A stretch of DNA of 64,000 bases from Siniperca chuatsi (GCF_020085105.1 NC_058053.1:17003388-17067387); one strand, 5' to 3'. Positions 15,301-28,800 are shown, counted from the stretch's first letter. Numbers and translations: made by a program. The notes: generated by a model not told the origin, from the sequence alone.

Positions 15301-18300
15301 CGTGCAGGAGGTGACTCAGCGAATCCTCGAGGCAGTGGGTGGGATTGCAGGGTCATCTCTGGAGCAGACCAGTTGGCTCAGCCGCAGCCTTGAGGTCAAA
15401 GTTCAGCCACAGGTGTGCCCTGAAGCAGACGAACCTGATGACGTGGACGGTGACCATTATGGTAACTTTAGATACCTCTGACAAATGCATGCACAAATTC
15501 ATCTGAAATTTCTAGCCGCTGGTTGAGAAAATTAACCCAGGGGATCACTATAGCCTTCTGTCAGATTGGGCCAAGTAGAGCTTACAAATCACTACTGTTG
15601 CCATGGAAACACTGCTCTTTCTATAGTACACTTAGGCTTAGTATTCCATGGATGGACACAACTTTTTTAACTTAAGTAGAGACCTGCCCCCATATCCATG
15701 GAAACCCAGTGGCCCAGGTGTTGTTGTAGCCCCTGGTACCACCTGGAAGCAGCGTATATAAGTGGTAACACTGGTAGAGGCACAGTTGGCAGCTTTGAGC
15801 TATAATATTTGAAATATGCAGAGGGTTTCAAATTGAAGTTTATTGACATTCCATGCACAGATGGGTGATAAATTCAAGGAAAAACCTGACTAACTGTGTG
15901 GGGAAACGTAGCAAATGGACATGCTTCCACACAGGTGAACAATTAACATCCTATTGTGCTCTATGATGTGTAAAAATTTTGAGCTTAATTTTGGTCTAAG
16001 ATGGCAAGGGGAAAAGATCTAATTGACTTGTTCAGATGGCAGGAGCTTCATTAATACACAATGACTAAATTGACATCTGCATTTAGATCTGTGGTAACAT
16101 AACGCTTGACCCCTACAATGAGACGGTCCTGATGGCCATTTTATGCTGTCTGGGGCATTTTCCTGGCATAGTTTGGGAGTAATTGTCTCCTTAGAGGCTT
16201 AGCTTAAAATCAGTACAAAGTTATTCTGAGTGATCACTTTTATTCTATGATGAAACATTTCTATCCTAATTGTCACTTATCTTTAAATGCACATTATTTA
16301 TGCTTAATTATTACAAGCTTGTTACAGTCACAAGTGAACTCTTCTTTGTCTCCTTATCTCTATGTCAGAGTCAATGGCTCAAGCTAGCACCATGGTTTCC
16401 TCTTCAGCTCCCTCAGTTTACAGCGTGCAAGCTCTTGTACTCCTGGCTGAGGTATGGGTTTTTGAGGTTATATTCACGGTGAGAGAATGAATGGGATAAT
16501 CTTTGTGTGTTTGTATTGTTCAACACATTTTCTCACTGTATAGATCTTGGCACCACTTCTGGATATGGTATACCGCAGTGACGAGAAGGAGAAAGCTGTT
16601 CCTCTCATTTCTCGGCTCATGTACTATGTTTTCCCCTACCTGAAGAACCACAGGTAACTGCTGTCACAGGGCTATCTTAATGCTAACAGCTTTGGTCTCT
16701 TTGGTCTTAATGAATGTCCTCTAACTTGGGCTTTCTCTCCTCTAGTGCCTACAACATGCCCAGCTTTGAAGCGGGTGCTCAGCTGCTGAGCAGTCTGAGT
16801 GGGTATGCCTATACCAAAAGGGCCTGGAAGAAAGAGGTCTTTGAGCTCTTCATGGACCCCCTCTTCTTCACCATGGATGCCTCCTGTGCTCCCAGGTCAG
16901 CATGTTGGTTTGTTGGTTTGGTTTGTTTGTTGGATAGGAATTTATTTACACTCATAGATTTGGGGTTGAAGGAGAGGTGATGACACTTATTTATACATGT
17001 GGACATAGCTGGTATATCTGACCAGTAGGAGTAGTTTCACCAGAAATTCAAATTTGATATCAAATATGCCATGTCATGTCTAGTCCAGGACACTTAGGCT
17101 TTGCAAATCAAATTTGTCTCTCAGGCGTTCCGACTGACGCAAAAGACACTTTGAAATTCGATTTAAGCGTCTGGACTGAGATGCATCTATAGAAATCCGA
17201 TTGGAATTTCAAACCACCTCGAAATGTGGCTTGGATCCGATTTGCAAAAATCGCATTTCATGTGGTTTTTGGCTGTCCAGACTTTCTAAAATCAATCTGG
17301 ATACAATCTGTGTATGCCAAAAAAAAATGGATTTGGGCTGGCAGTCTGAACAAGGCCTTAAACTAGTGATACCTTTTGTAATAAATGTCATGATCATTTA
17401 ACTAAAAACCATAGTATTTTGAACATTCAGAATGTACTTCAATACATATAATTACTCAGTTATGCAGATGTTACAAACAGATTTTTCGAGACTTTAAGGA
17501 GATGTTGGTGGGAAAATTGTTGTGTGTGACTTTAGGTTTTATGACCCGAGTTTACAGAAAGATGAGTGAATGAATGTTTTTGATGGACCGCCCTAATGGA
17601 TTAAGTGTTCTCACTTAGCATTTAGAGTGTTCTGGTTAATCCAGCAGATGTGTTTTTATCAGGGTTTTTGAAATTTTCTTTTACTTTTTTATGACTCTCT
17701 TTCTCATAGTTAAGTCTCATCTTTGTTGCTCTTAATGCGTGGAGGCAGTTGGTAGAGCGTGAGAGGTGTGACAAGTTCACAGCTCTGTCTTTAGGAGCAG
17801 GGAAAACTTTCACATGACCGTCTGAAACCAAAGCTATTATTGCAAAGAGTGCATACCAGGTGTAAAATTATCTTGCTGTATCTTAATAAAGAAGTATTTT
17901 GTCTATCAGGTGTATTTAATTTATTACATGAATTAATTGGAGATCACCAACATCTAATGTCCTCTGTTTTGTGTTCTCTATAGTTGGAAATCCATTACTG
18001 ACCACCTGTTGACTCATGAGAAGACCATGTTTAAAGACCTCATGAGTGAGTACAGCCTATAGGAAATGTTTGTGGTGCTTTAAAGACAATAAAACAATTG
18101 TAATCTAAAGGTGAGAGCTAACCTGTGACACAGAAAGTGAATTTGTTACTTTTAATGTATAGATCATAAAATAGAGCTAATGGAGAAGCCTTGCTGCACA
18201 GATGCCAGGGAACAGATACATAGTGATGGAGAGAGCTCATAGAGGTAGTTAAAATAATCAGTTCATTAAAAAGAGATAAGAGTTAAATGTGACACAGAGA

Positions 18301-20383
18301 GATAAAAGTATTCAAAGATGGAAAGGTACAGTTCAGACAAGAAAGTGAATAAAAATTGTTTTCAAATCAGAGTAGTCAAAATGTCACTTCTGGAAGTGGT
18401 GTGTCAAATTCAAATTACAGAGACATTTTTGATTATTTGCTGTATTTATTTGTGATGTAGGCATGCAGAGTGGTTCCCTGAAACTGTTTGCTAATGTAGA
18501 CCAGAAACCTATGCTGCTGAAGCGCCAGGCATTTGCCATGTTCAGTGGAGAACTCGACCAGTATCATCTGTATCTGCCCCTCATCCAAGGTGTGGTACTG
18601 TTACCGGATATTTATGTAGATTTTTATATAAGTATGTTCAATTTAGTGGTAGAAACAGACATTCAAATTAACTGTGTTGTTTAACGATGATAAACCTTCG
18701 CTCCTCCTCCTTTCAGAGCGTCTCACTGAGGCTTTGCGTATGAACCCTAGCGCTGCTGTTTCAGCCCAGATGTTCCTGATGTTTCGTGTTCTCCTGTTGC
18801 GGATTTCATCCCAGCACCTCACATCTCTTTGGCCAATCATGGTCACCGAACTGGTAAGACCCCATCCTCTGAGGGGATCACTTTATACAGTACAAGTGTC
18901 TAGTTTAATTATCGTAATGGAAACTTCTTTTTTTTTTTCAGATTCGTATATTTGTACGTCTAGAGAAAGCTCTGCAGGCAGACAAAGATGTCTCAAAGTG
19001 AGTTCATTCTTTTATTCTCAAATGTGTGTTTCATTGACGTTCTGTTGATGCTCTGACTCAAAATACTTTGTGTCTTTTCATGTGTTCTTGTGTACCTCAT
19101 AGGCTGGCTAAAGTGGTGCGCGGAGCCCTCGACAGAAATGGACCAGGGAATTTCTCTCAGGCAGAGTTGGACATGTACCTGTCAGCCTGCAAGTTTCTGG
19201 ACACCTCACTGGCTTTTCCTCCAGAGACGATACCACTCTTTCAGATGTGAGAGCCCAATTAATGACCAAAGGACTTAAAAAAACAAACAAAACATGCTAA
19301 CATATGTCTTTGTATAAGTTGTGGTGTTGAATTAGTTATTTTCTCTGCATATTATTTTCTATCTTACCTTTCCTATGTAACTATCTGTTCTATATACAGG
19401 TATCGTTGGGCATTTGTCCCTGAGGTGGATGTGAACCGCTACAGTGGCCCAGAGACTGCGCTGATAGAAGGCGAGCAGGAATGCACACCGCATGTTGTCA
19501 GAGTACTGGAAGGGATACAGCAGCGATATGGGGTAAGATCATATGTGGGTTAAAACAGTAAATTTCAAACTTACAGATAGTTATTGCCATTTAAAAGTCA
19601 ACACTCTTGAATGGTCATATTGATGAGATGCTAAGAATTACTGTTAGTCATACTATACCCATGGAAAAGACTTGTATTTGATCTGGGGGCATCAAATTGG
19701 CGAAATTAACCTAATCCTAAAATAAACTACCTTTGTTTCTTATGGATGAGTATTTAAACACAGCCTTCCCCTTTTTTCCCTTGATAACTGAATAAGCACA
19801 ATAATGTAATCTGAAGTGTCCAGATATAGAATACAAAGGACTTGGCATAAGTGAATTCCACAAAACAAAGCAGACAGTGTGGCATTCTTCCCTTCCACCT
19901 TGTCAATTATTTTCTTAATATGGGAAACACTTAGTAGTCACATAAATGTTGTCATGTAACTCTGGGTCAATTTTGGTGCACGAGACTCAGAAAGCTAATG
20001 TGTTAATGGCGTCATTTTAATGAAAATCCCAGTGTCAACCATAACCAAAAGTCACATTCATTCAAGTTTTGTTTTGTGAAATGACCACATCTCACTGTTT
20101 ATGATTTTCTGTTCTGCTATTTCAGACACTGAATGGGCTGAATGAGGAATCTTCCACAGAGCATTTGGAGTTCCCCCTCCTCACTCAACGCTCCCTGTCC
20201 TCCATCACCCAGCTGTTGCCTTTCCTTCGCACCCTTTGCTGTTCCTTCCAGGGCCCCCCCCCCTACAGCCACCCTATGCCCCACTTCCCAGTAGCAGACT
20301 ACCCAGCAGCCAGTTCAGACACAGTCCTGAAGAGGCTGGAGCATATCACTGAAGAAGAGTTCCTGGACTCCATGGAGAATTAG
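3308..20383 (+). CDS. dop1b: DOP1B (DOPEY2) leucine-zipper-like trafficking protein, spliced, 37 coding exons
   Basis: The spliced product is 2305 residues, close to human DOP1B (about 2300). The first two exons encode a start [17 protein letters not shown] and then blocks such as [12 protein letters not shown] and [15 protein letters not shown], which are hallmarks of the N-terminal Dopey domain. A long exon (11548-13135) carries an acidic Glu-rich stretch (about 11740-11800) between helical, Leu-rich regions; the C-terminal half is alpha-helical with no membrane segment. Dopey proteins are large peripheral proteins of the trans-Golgi and endosomes that work with MON2 in retrograde membrane traffic and cargo transport; human DOP1B lies in the Down syndrome region of chromosome 21. 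DOP1B is preferred over the paralogue DOP1A because of the MDPEE start, the [12 protein letters not shown] block and the morc3-chaf1b neighbourhood. All 36 introns are GT-AG and the phases sum to 6918 coding nt. A non-coding 5' exon acceptor probably lies at 3267/3268; the first exon was not found. Confidence 0.95.
4580..4930. repeat. Teleost dispersed repeat in dop1b intron 3
   Basis: This stretch, starting near TTCTTATTGTCAACAAATCC, matches a repeat I recognise from many fish genomes. A second, truncated copy lies in morc3 intron 17 (33338-33400). Class not determined. Confidence 0.55.
5057..5215 (+). mobile_element. tRNA-derived SINE
   Basis: The head resembles a tRNA promoter: box A-like TAGCTCACCTGGTCGAG and a box B-like region further on. 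A body with CCCGGGTGC, a pyrimidine-rich part (CTCTCTCTCGCTCACA) and the 3' end ATCAAATAAAGGCAAAAA follow, as in a widespread percomorph SINE. It lies in dop1b intron 3 in the gene's direction. The copy is diverged and no target-site duplication was confirmed. Confidence 0.7.
17095..17365. repeat. Teleost dispersed repeat in dop1b intron 30
   Basis: The stretch is rich in repeated AAATCCGAT/GATTTGCA-like words and ends with TCTGAACAAGGCCTTAAAC, a phrase I recognise from interspersed fish repeats. It shows local inverted words (AAATCGGA/TCCGATTT-like), so it may be a small foldback DNA element. Family not assigned. Confidence 0.4.
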
Positions 20384-21295
20384 AACTCAAGCATGAACTA
20401 AGTCCTCTTCTCAAGTTTTTTGACCTGCAGCCACACGAGTGGAATACCTAAAATAGGCACAGCCGGTGATAATGTTGTATTGTGAACTAGAAAAAAAGGA
20501 AATGTTTTGGGATTCTGTTTTTTAACATTTTAACTTGTCTGATCTCCACATAAATACATGTACCTCTGAGGTGCTCTCACACTGAATCTGTATTGGAAAA
20601 GCCAAGGGACTTTGTTGTAGTTATTTACAATGGGCTTTTTTGGATAGTAAGTATTAATTACAAATCCCTGTAGAATGCTTCTTTCTCAGGTGCAAAATAT
20701 TCACACATTGAGATTGTGTCATAGTGTCTACTCTCTTTGCTTTATATGGTTTTAGACTAAAAATTGTTATGTAAACCAACTTCAAATTATTACCTATTGT
20801 TGTTATAATATGCACCTTATAATAACCATAGTTCCAGTAAAGATTTTTCAGTTTGACACCAAAAAGCAGATTCATTGTGAAGAACCTCATTAAGTATCAT
20901 TAATGTTTTCTCCTTTTTCACAACCTCTGGTGCATACATGTCTGTCAGACTGAGAATGTAAAGACTACAGAATATGTCTGTAGAACACTGTTGTAGAGGT
21001 ACTTTCTCTTTGATTGTTATTGGATACATCATTATGGGACCTCAAGATGTATGTTAAGAGTTTTTTGAGTAAGTTACTGAATGTGATTTGTGTACATCAG
21101 GAGAACTCTTTGAAATATTAGTGGGTGTACCTCGCTTAAGTACATGCTTGCCATTTTTGGTGTTTAAGGGAAATCAGCCTTTCTTTGTAGTTGTTCATGG
21201 ATAGTTTTTACAACTTCCTGTTGTCTTTTTTCCCCCACAGTGCTGAACGCTTAAGTAATTTATTTTGGATGTGTAAAGGACCATGTCAAGTTGTG

Positions 21296-21301
21296 AATAA
21301 A
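21296..21301 (+). terminator. dop1b: Polyadenylation signal of dop1b
   Basis: A canonical AATAAA hexamer lies about 0.9 kb after the dop1b stop codon, in AT-rich DNA. The 3' UTR would run from 20384 to about 21320. It is the first perfect AATAAA I see in a fitting place. Cleavage site not determined. Confidence 0.6.
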
Positions 21302-21491
21302 TAGAAAGAAGACTCATTAAATGAAATATTAACCAGAAATACTGGGTTTTCACTTTACAGCATTAGTTGCCTGTTTTTCTGCATTTACGTTGGAGGGAAA
21401 TTGCTGCGGGATCGCCGGGTTGGCAATTGGATCCCCGGCTCCACCTGCCCACATGCTAAAGTGGGCAAGATACTGAACCCACCTTGCATGA

Positions 21492-21545
<54 letters not shown>

Positions 21546-22740
21546 AATGAGAGGCAAATTGTAAAAGTTTTTTTGACAAATGCGTTATATAAATGTAGTT
21601 ACCATTTACCAACAGGTAAAGGCTTGTGTTTCGTGCGCATCAACACCCTATTTAATGGCACTGTACACTATCGTCAGAACATGATTTTCATAATAAAGTT
21701 GTTCTCTATACTAAAAATGTAGCAACAACTTAAAATTCCTCATGAGTAGCTGGAGGGCATGGCTGCAGAGAAGGAAGTTTGGACTGCCTTGCTTAATCAG
21801 CTGCCACGGGCCACACCTTTGAAAGCCATGGTAAATAGACCAATGACGGTGCAAATGAGCTAGAAAGTGATGGGCATAATCCAGTTTTACAAAACTGCTC
21901 AAAAAATCCCTTGCATATAGCATGATCAGTAACAAACATATATAAAACAGCTATGAACGAATAATACACTCTAAATAGATCAGAATAAGGAAAAAAAACA
22001 TCCTAATTGCAGCATTATTTTTTAGATGAAATTGAATTGTGCAGACTTTCATCACTTTCAGAAAGCTGCAAGCAGAAACCCCTGGGACTTAAGTTTACAA
22101 TGCAGCTCTTTTTATCCCATGGTCTTTCCAGCCTAGAATGATCATGGGATTGCCTGTGCTGCACACACCCTCCAGTGCCACCATCATTCCCTTCTACTAT
22201 TTGGCAATTCAAACTGAAAGTATTTCCCTAAATAATTACACAATTAATTATCCCACCAAGTAGTTTAATGATTCAGGGTTTATTTTGTGTGATTACTCTT
22301 TCTGTCCATATAGCATTTCAGCAGAATTAAAACTACAGATCCCATGAGGCTGTCAAATATGTGATTCTGTATGTACTTTTGTTATTTATATTTATTATAG
22401 ATATTATTTATCACTTCACATCAGGTGTGATACTAACAGTCCAGATAATTGCCAACTCATACTTACTGGACTGTAATAAGCTGAAAGCTGTCATCAGGAT
22501 GATGGGGCTCTTTCAACATGTGTGTGAGAATTAACCACAGAAAACACTAAAGAATGTGTTGCTTGTGCTGGTAATTGCTTTTTAGCCAGCATTATAAGTG
22601 TTGATGCGTCGCTTTTAGTTTGGAAAAAGTCGAACCGGAAGTGATCCTATTAGAGTAAATATTATTATAAACAACAATATATTGTATTACTATTGAATTA
22701 TTGTAATAACCACTGCAATGAAGGGTCGAGGATTACAGAT
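21302..22740. other. Gene-free spacer between dop1b and morc3
   Basis: Apart from the dispersed repeat at its start, I see only AT-rich DNA without an open frame of note. A degenerate SINE/LINE-like 3' tail (GTGAAGCCCTTTGGGGCAAA) lies at about 22741-22790, just before the morc3 start. Confidence 0.5.
21385..21615 (-). repeat. Teleost dispersed repeat, minus orientation, with an internal (GT)n
   Basis: The segment carries GATCCCCGGCTCCACCTGCCCAC, a GGGCAAGATACTGAACCC phrase, an internal (GT)n (21495-21543) and the end TTATATAAATGTAGTTACCATTTACC. It is the reverse complement of the family also seen at 30476-30690. The pair shows how this very common fish element is scattered around the locus. 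Confidence 0.65.
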
Positions 22741-22823
22741 TGTGAAGCCCTTTGGGGCAAATTTGTATTAAAAAAAATTGACTTGACTGACTCCACCTAC
22801 CGCCATCAGTATTTACTTGCTGA

Positions 22824-22834
22824 AAGATGGCGGC
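22824..22834 (+). promoter_or_regulatory. morc3: YY1-type site overlapping the morc3 start codon
   Basis: The start codon sits inside AAGATGGCGGC, a full match to the YY1 consensus. In vertebrates such sites lie just downstream of the start site of many TATA-less housekeeping promoters, on the coding strand, often covering the ATG, as here. No TATA box is evident nearby. Function is inferred from the motif only. Confidence 0.6.
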
Positions 22835-25800
22835 GCAGACGGACCGTGGTGTCCCGCTAAGTACGGTGAGAAGAATTTACTAGAATGTACTAATTTGTTT
22901 TAGGAATTTTACTAGTTATGCTGTGGCGTCAACTGTTGTGAACAGTTACAAACGGATAAACTGTACTAATGTGGACAATGGGGTTAAATATATTGTACGC
23001 ATAACGTTACTGTTTCATTGCTGTGGTCACATTTACTCGGCGTTAACTAGTTAGCAAGTGACCGTTAGGGAACGACTAACTTAACGATAACTCCCTAAGA
23101 TATATCATTGCTCGCAGCAGCACTGTCTGTCTCTAAATCACTTCAAGTCATCGGGTTTATAGAGGATTGTTGACTTCCTGTTCGCTAGTTAACCACTAAT
23201 GCCTCTCTTGTAAAAAAATAAACATGTCCAAAATAAGATGACCGTATTGTCATCCATAAACATACATCATCATCATTAGCTACAGAGTTTCTCTAACTAT
23301 AGTCCACATCTATATAAAGGGTCAAAAGTGCATTAATTATTATATTGGTAGGGCTATGAAATACAGTGATGCGCGGCATCTATTCTCAAAAAACTGACGC
23401 ACCAAAATTTTACTCCGAGTGGTTTTGTCCATCTAATCCAGGTCTAAATTATGTCTTAAACCTCCAATAAGACAGGTGGAGTCACATTAGTCATTTGTCT
23501 TCTTCATATGAAGACAACACGCACCATCAGTCAGACAGAATCAGACTGACGAGAGCAACTCGCTCAACATTTGTTGGTAAATTCAGTTTCCGCGACAGTT
23601 TACACAAATGTCGATCAGAGATCATTTGACTGCGCGCGCTGCTTCAACCTTTTCTCCTAAGAATTATGTCGATATGCAAATATTTTAAATTTCCCAATGC
23701 AAAGCTAAATTATCCAGTGTAAGATTTACATTTTATGTCAACACAAAACATTTATATTGAACATATAACATACTACACACATTGATTGAATTTGAATAGA
23801 GTGATGTATGAAAATAAGGGCACTTTGAAAAACTAATGTAACTACTGTGTAATTCTTAATTTGCTCCACTTGCAGCTTTGTCCCAAGTATCTTCATACAA
23901 ATTCCACCAGCCACACCTGGCCCTTTGGCGCCATTGCTGAGCTCATAGGTGAGTCATCATCACATGAGTGTGTTTTGAATATTGAAGTAATGCTCTCCTT
24001 GCCCCCTCTAGCCAAAACTGTGACAGAGAATTGAAACTGAAAATAGACACTAGTCACTGAATAGAAACTGTCAGTGTTAAAAGAAATTGTCCCTGGAAAA
24101 AGACTGACATGAAGAAAAACATCATTAGATTGTCATTGGAAAAACACCTCACAGTGCAAAAAATATTAAAATAACATGATAGATTATGCATGGTCAGAAA
24201 ATTTGTTGTGTTGCATTAATTCTTTTTTTGGAAGCTTGGATTTTTTTAATGCCTGTTTTTTATTTTTCAGTGCCAACACAACTTTTTCAAATACAAATAG
24301 TCTTAGTAAACCAGTGCCACTGATCCTTCGTTTAGTTCAATTTCAGTTTTATTTTCAGTGCCAAAATCTAAAGTCACTGTCCTGGCTCCGTTGATTTTCA
24401 TTATATTAAAATGAATAACAATATTAACTTGCAGCAAACATTTAAATTTAACAATACTCTTCCATAGACTTAATTCCTTTGGGTATGAGATGTGAGTCAG
24501 AGTGACAAAGCACTTTGTTATGCCTACTGTAGTAGAGTTTGGCAAGATTTAACAACTCCAATGTATTAAACCACATTTGACCATTGCCTTCCCTGCCCTA
24601 AACATTTTCCATTTGTGTCTTTGTTGTAGTCTTATCCCTCATTAATACATGCTTAAGTCACTTCTCTCACTAGTATGTGAAAGCCTTTTAAATAGCGATG
24701 AGCTCAGGAGGAGAGTGAGGATGGTGTTGAGAGAGCTGATGCCTCACTAGATGCCGAGGTAAAGGCAGCCATAAAATATTGTATCAAAAGAGTGCAGTGG
24801 CTGGCCTGTAGTTCAGATTCAAGTGTACCACAACACAAATCTCAACTCATTGCCCTGTTTTGTTTGCTTGTATTGTTTGCTGTTAAAATAATCAGGTATT
24901 GAGTACATTTATAATCATTTTTCTCTGATCCTTTTATGATTCACTTTGTACTTTGCTATCTATTATTGGTTTAATTTTAGATAACTATTGGAGCTCTGTG
25001 GATAATTATGTGGTGTACACAGACTTTGTTTGATGTCATTGAGATTTCTGCAGCATGAAAGGCTGTCTTAAGAGGTGGAAAACATTCTACACAAACATAG
25101 TCCTTTCTACGTCCAGTTGAATACATAGCAATCTTTTATAAGCATGTTTCCACCCATTATTTGTGCAATTCTCTTTTGCAGTGCAATAAGAAGAGAGCAC
25201 CTTGCACGCAAAACACCATTCCACCCTGGGCCCTTTTTATGTAACCACATGCATCATATTGCACCCAAAAATCCTGAGAAAAACGGTCCTCAGTACGCTT
25301 CTACATCACTGAAATGTGAGAACTTTGAATGCTGCAGGTTGAGATTTCCATGTGAAGTTGTGTCAAGTTGCTCCTGTATGTTTCTTTTGACAGACAATGC
25401 CTATGATCCAGATGTCAGTGCCAAACAGTTCTGGATTGATAAGACTATGGTCCAAGAACAAGAATGCCTCAGCTTTATGGATAATGGAAATGGACTAGAC
25501 TATGAAGGAATGCATAAGATGCTCAGGTACAGACACTGCTGCTTGCTTTTTGGGGGGAAATTATAGAAAACTCAGTTTGATGCAGTTCATGCTGATCAGT
25601 TTTTGCACCATCAACATTTTTGGAATTGTTTATATTTTTGGAAATCTGCTGTCATTTTGATTTTTGTTATTCAGAATCTGTTATTTGTTATAGAGTATAA
25701 TGGCCCACGTGACATTGACACTGCCAGTACTGGCATACATCATAATGGCCACTGCCACCACTAAAAAAACGTTGTAAATGATGAATGTGTATGAACCATG

Positions 25801-28800
25801 ATGTGATTCATATACTCACTAAAGAATATATTCCTTTTCCTGCTCAAGCTTTGGGTACAGTGACAAGGTTGCTGTAAAGGGTCTAAAGCCAATTGGTATG
25901 TATGGCAACGGTTTCAAGTCTGGAGCCATGCGTCTTGGCAAAGATGCCATCGTCTTTTCCAAGTCAAAGAGTACCTCATGCGTTGGGATGCTCTCTCAGA
26001 CCTACCTGAACAAGATTAATGCTGAGCAGATAATTGTACCTATTGTCTGCTTTGAACAGAGAGAAACAAATACGTATATCCTTTTATTTACTGCATTAAG
26101 GCATATTGCATCATGTAAACAAATTAAATGTAAATATATTATTGATTTATTGGCATCATTAAATATCTCCTCACGGGCCGCTAGCTGTCCGTTCAGTGCG
26201 TCCGCTGAAAAAAAAAATCCAGTGTTTGTACACAGCCCTGGCTCTGTAAATGGGAAACAAATTGGCTCGGACTGAGCCACATAACACTATTCCAGCCATG
26301 TTTTGTGTTTCAGGTAACATTAAATGACTTGCACATGGACATTCAGCTTACTTTCTAGTTTGCCAAGATATGCTGTTGTTGAGATGTTAGCTATAGTAGC
26401 AGGAGAGTTGTGAGTATCGCTGGTGTGCTGGCTCTGGGAAACCGTCTCGTCCTCTCTGCATGTTAGCGTTGCAGCAGCAACTGTTGCTAACCCACAACAT
26501 AGCTAACATTAGTTATATTACTTGCTGTGTCATTGTTTGCTCTGTATGGCAGTATTTGTCATGGTATTTTACTTTAAAGTATGATGTGTGAATTGGGTAC
26601 AGGGGCACTCCAGTGAAGTTGCAGAGGAAGTATACTCAAACAGTTTAGATGTAACATATTTAAGTCTGGAACATGATTGGATCTACATAGATTTTTCATA
26701 AGTTTGACATGTTTTAGAGAAGCACATTGTCTCTCAATCATACACCAGACAGTCGTATTTCCATTTGTCCTAATTTTTCATTGCAAGTTGTCCTTAACTT
26801 AAGCTTTACTCAGTGTAAGAGAGGAGCACAAAGCCAGTCTGCAGGACATCCTGCGCTATTCCCCTTTCAAGACAAAGGAAGACCTGCTCCATGAGGTTGA
26901 TGCCATCAATTCCCCCTGGTCCACAGGGAAAACTGGCACACGGATCATCATCTGGAATCTCCGCAGGTCTGTCTGTATTCCACACCTACAAAGATGTATG
27001 TTTTACTTCAGAAGCCAAGTGCTACTGTGTATAGGAGCATTTTCACTTTGTTGGGCTCTGACACTAGTCAAAACCTCAGATTTGTACAATGATCATATGA
27101 AAAATGTGTCAACACCCTATCTACTAACCATTCAACTTTTTCAGGACAAATTTATCATTAACCTACAGGAATCACAGGAATCATGACACATGAACACAAG
27201 GACACGTTTATATCATGTCAGAAATATTTGTTCCTCAACCATTTGGTTTTTTTAAACAGTGCTTCCAACAAACAGTAGGAAGGTTGTTAACCCTAGTTAT
27301 CAATAATGGATATCAATATAGTGTTGCATGTGATTGGCTGTTACATCGGGTCTTTCCTTGTGATTCAAGAATCACCAATGAGACCAGATAACTCAAAGAC
27401 ATCATTGTGATAGAGGCCCATTCGCCTATACCCTTTATGTTTTGTTCTCAACAGGACATCTACTGGAACAACAGAGTTTGATTTTGAGAAGGACCGTTAC
27501 GATATCCGAATTCCATCTGATGTCTACGAGGAAATGAATGACACTTCATCATACATCCCTGACAGTGTTTACTCACTGCGGGTAAGGAGCTGTAATGTCC
27601 ATGTCTTCAAAAAATTCTAAATGATTCTGTTATAAGGCACGCACTTTAAATCTCAGTTTAAGATGTGCATCTAAGGGCAGCATTTTGTGACATCCCAACC
27701 AGTTTGAGGCCAATCATGTCCAAAATGCAAGGGACACATAATGTGATGTGGAAACTTGAAGCCTCCAATGCAGATATACTGAGAACATACTTTGCAGTGA
27801 AGTAGGAGACATCTTATGTCCAGCAGTTAAACTTTTGAAATGAACAATATTTGCATATTTACAGATTCTGGATTTTTCAATGATATATCTGAATATTGGG
27901 CACAAATTATTATTCCAAGCATTATTTTTGTGTGGACATGTCTGGAGGGGGTCTGTAATAAATAAAAATTGCTTCAAAATAGGCTAATCATAGGGGTTTT
28001 TTTTCTTTTGCATTGTTAGTAAAGCTGAGCCACTTCTTTTTAGTGAAATCCATTTAATTGTAGGTAATCTGTGTTTGGGTGTATATAAGAGAAAAACACT
28101 TACCGTTTTTAAACTTGTGATACTGACTCTTTATCACTTTCCATTTGCTTAAGTTAATAAATTGATACTTTAATTGCCTTAGGCGTATTGCAGCATTCTG
28201 TACCTGAAGCCTCGGATGCAGATCATCATACGTGGTCAAAAGGTGAAATCTCAGCTCATTGCTAAGAGTCTGGCCTACATCAGAAAGGACCACTACAAGC
28301 CCACTTTCCTGGTATCCTTTCATCACAGGTTCTCTTTTTTGACCTTTTTCTCTTTGGTCATTTTGTATGTGAAAGTGTTCATATCTCCACTCTTGAGTTT
28401 TCCTAAATTTGATTTTAGAACAAACGCATTCCTATCACTTTTGGTTATAACACCAAAAGTAAAGACCAGTATGGCATTATGATGTATCACAAGAATCGGC
28501 TCATCAAAGCCTACGAGCGTGTTGGCTGCCAGCTTAAGGTGAGTCTCTGTTGTTTTGGTGAGTGTTATCACACATTTTCAAGGATTTTTAAATTTGGTGT
28601 TCATCTCTTATGAATCTTTGCACTCTACAGGCCAACAACAAAGGTGTTGGGGTCATTGGGGTCATAGAGTGTTACTTTCTTGAACCTACCCACAACAAAC
28701 AGAGCTTTAATGAGACCGATAAGTACAGGTAATAGCACAGATGATGCATTCAGGTTTGATCACGTTGATCTGATTAAGGTCTAAATGCACTTCTGTCCGT

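Larger units (their letters stand above)
3308..20383 (+). other. dop1b: Exon map of dop1b (coding parts)
   Basis: Coding exons: 3308-3445, 4039-4220, 4316-4486, 5313-5502, 5693-5791, 6199-6322, 6415-6524, 6906-7008, 7141-7261, 7375-7494, 7833-7941, 8327-8563, 8657-8967, 9064-9467, 9938-10209, 10303-10455, 10610-10710, 11247-11437, 11548-13135, 13596-13695, 13784-13975, 14120-14242, 14348-14482, 14591-14646, 14742-14846, 15145-15211, 15308-15461, 16369-16451, 16544-16653, 16746-16895, 17984-18045, 18461-18589, 18717-18853, 18942-18997, 19103-19246, 19400-19532, 20126-20383. Each boundary was placed by reading-frame continuity plus AG/GT dinucleotides. Most introns are 80-600 bp; the largest are 17 (536 bp), 27 (907 bp) and 30 (1088 bp). 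The exon 9 end (..CCAT|gtgaga) and exon 27 end (..TTATG|gtaact) were chosen by phase. In exon 27 an alternative donor at 15411 (CCACAG|gtgtgc) also exists. Confidence 0.85.

Noticed and set aside
15600..16150. Conserved-looking block in dop1b intron 27
   Set aside because: It may be a dispersed repeat, but I could not tie it to a family or to a second copy in the window.
21385..21722. Open frames made of (CVCV)n or (HTHT)n
   Set aside because: Translation of a GT microsatellite inside a dispersed repeat.
25144..25393. Open frame running into morc3 exon 3
   Set aside because: Only the part from 25394 matches MORC3; before it a clear acceptor (TTGACAG) marks intron DNA that happens to be open.
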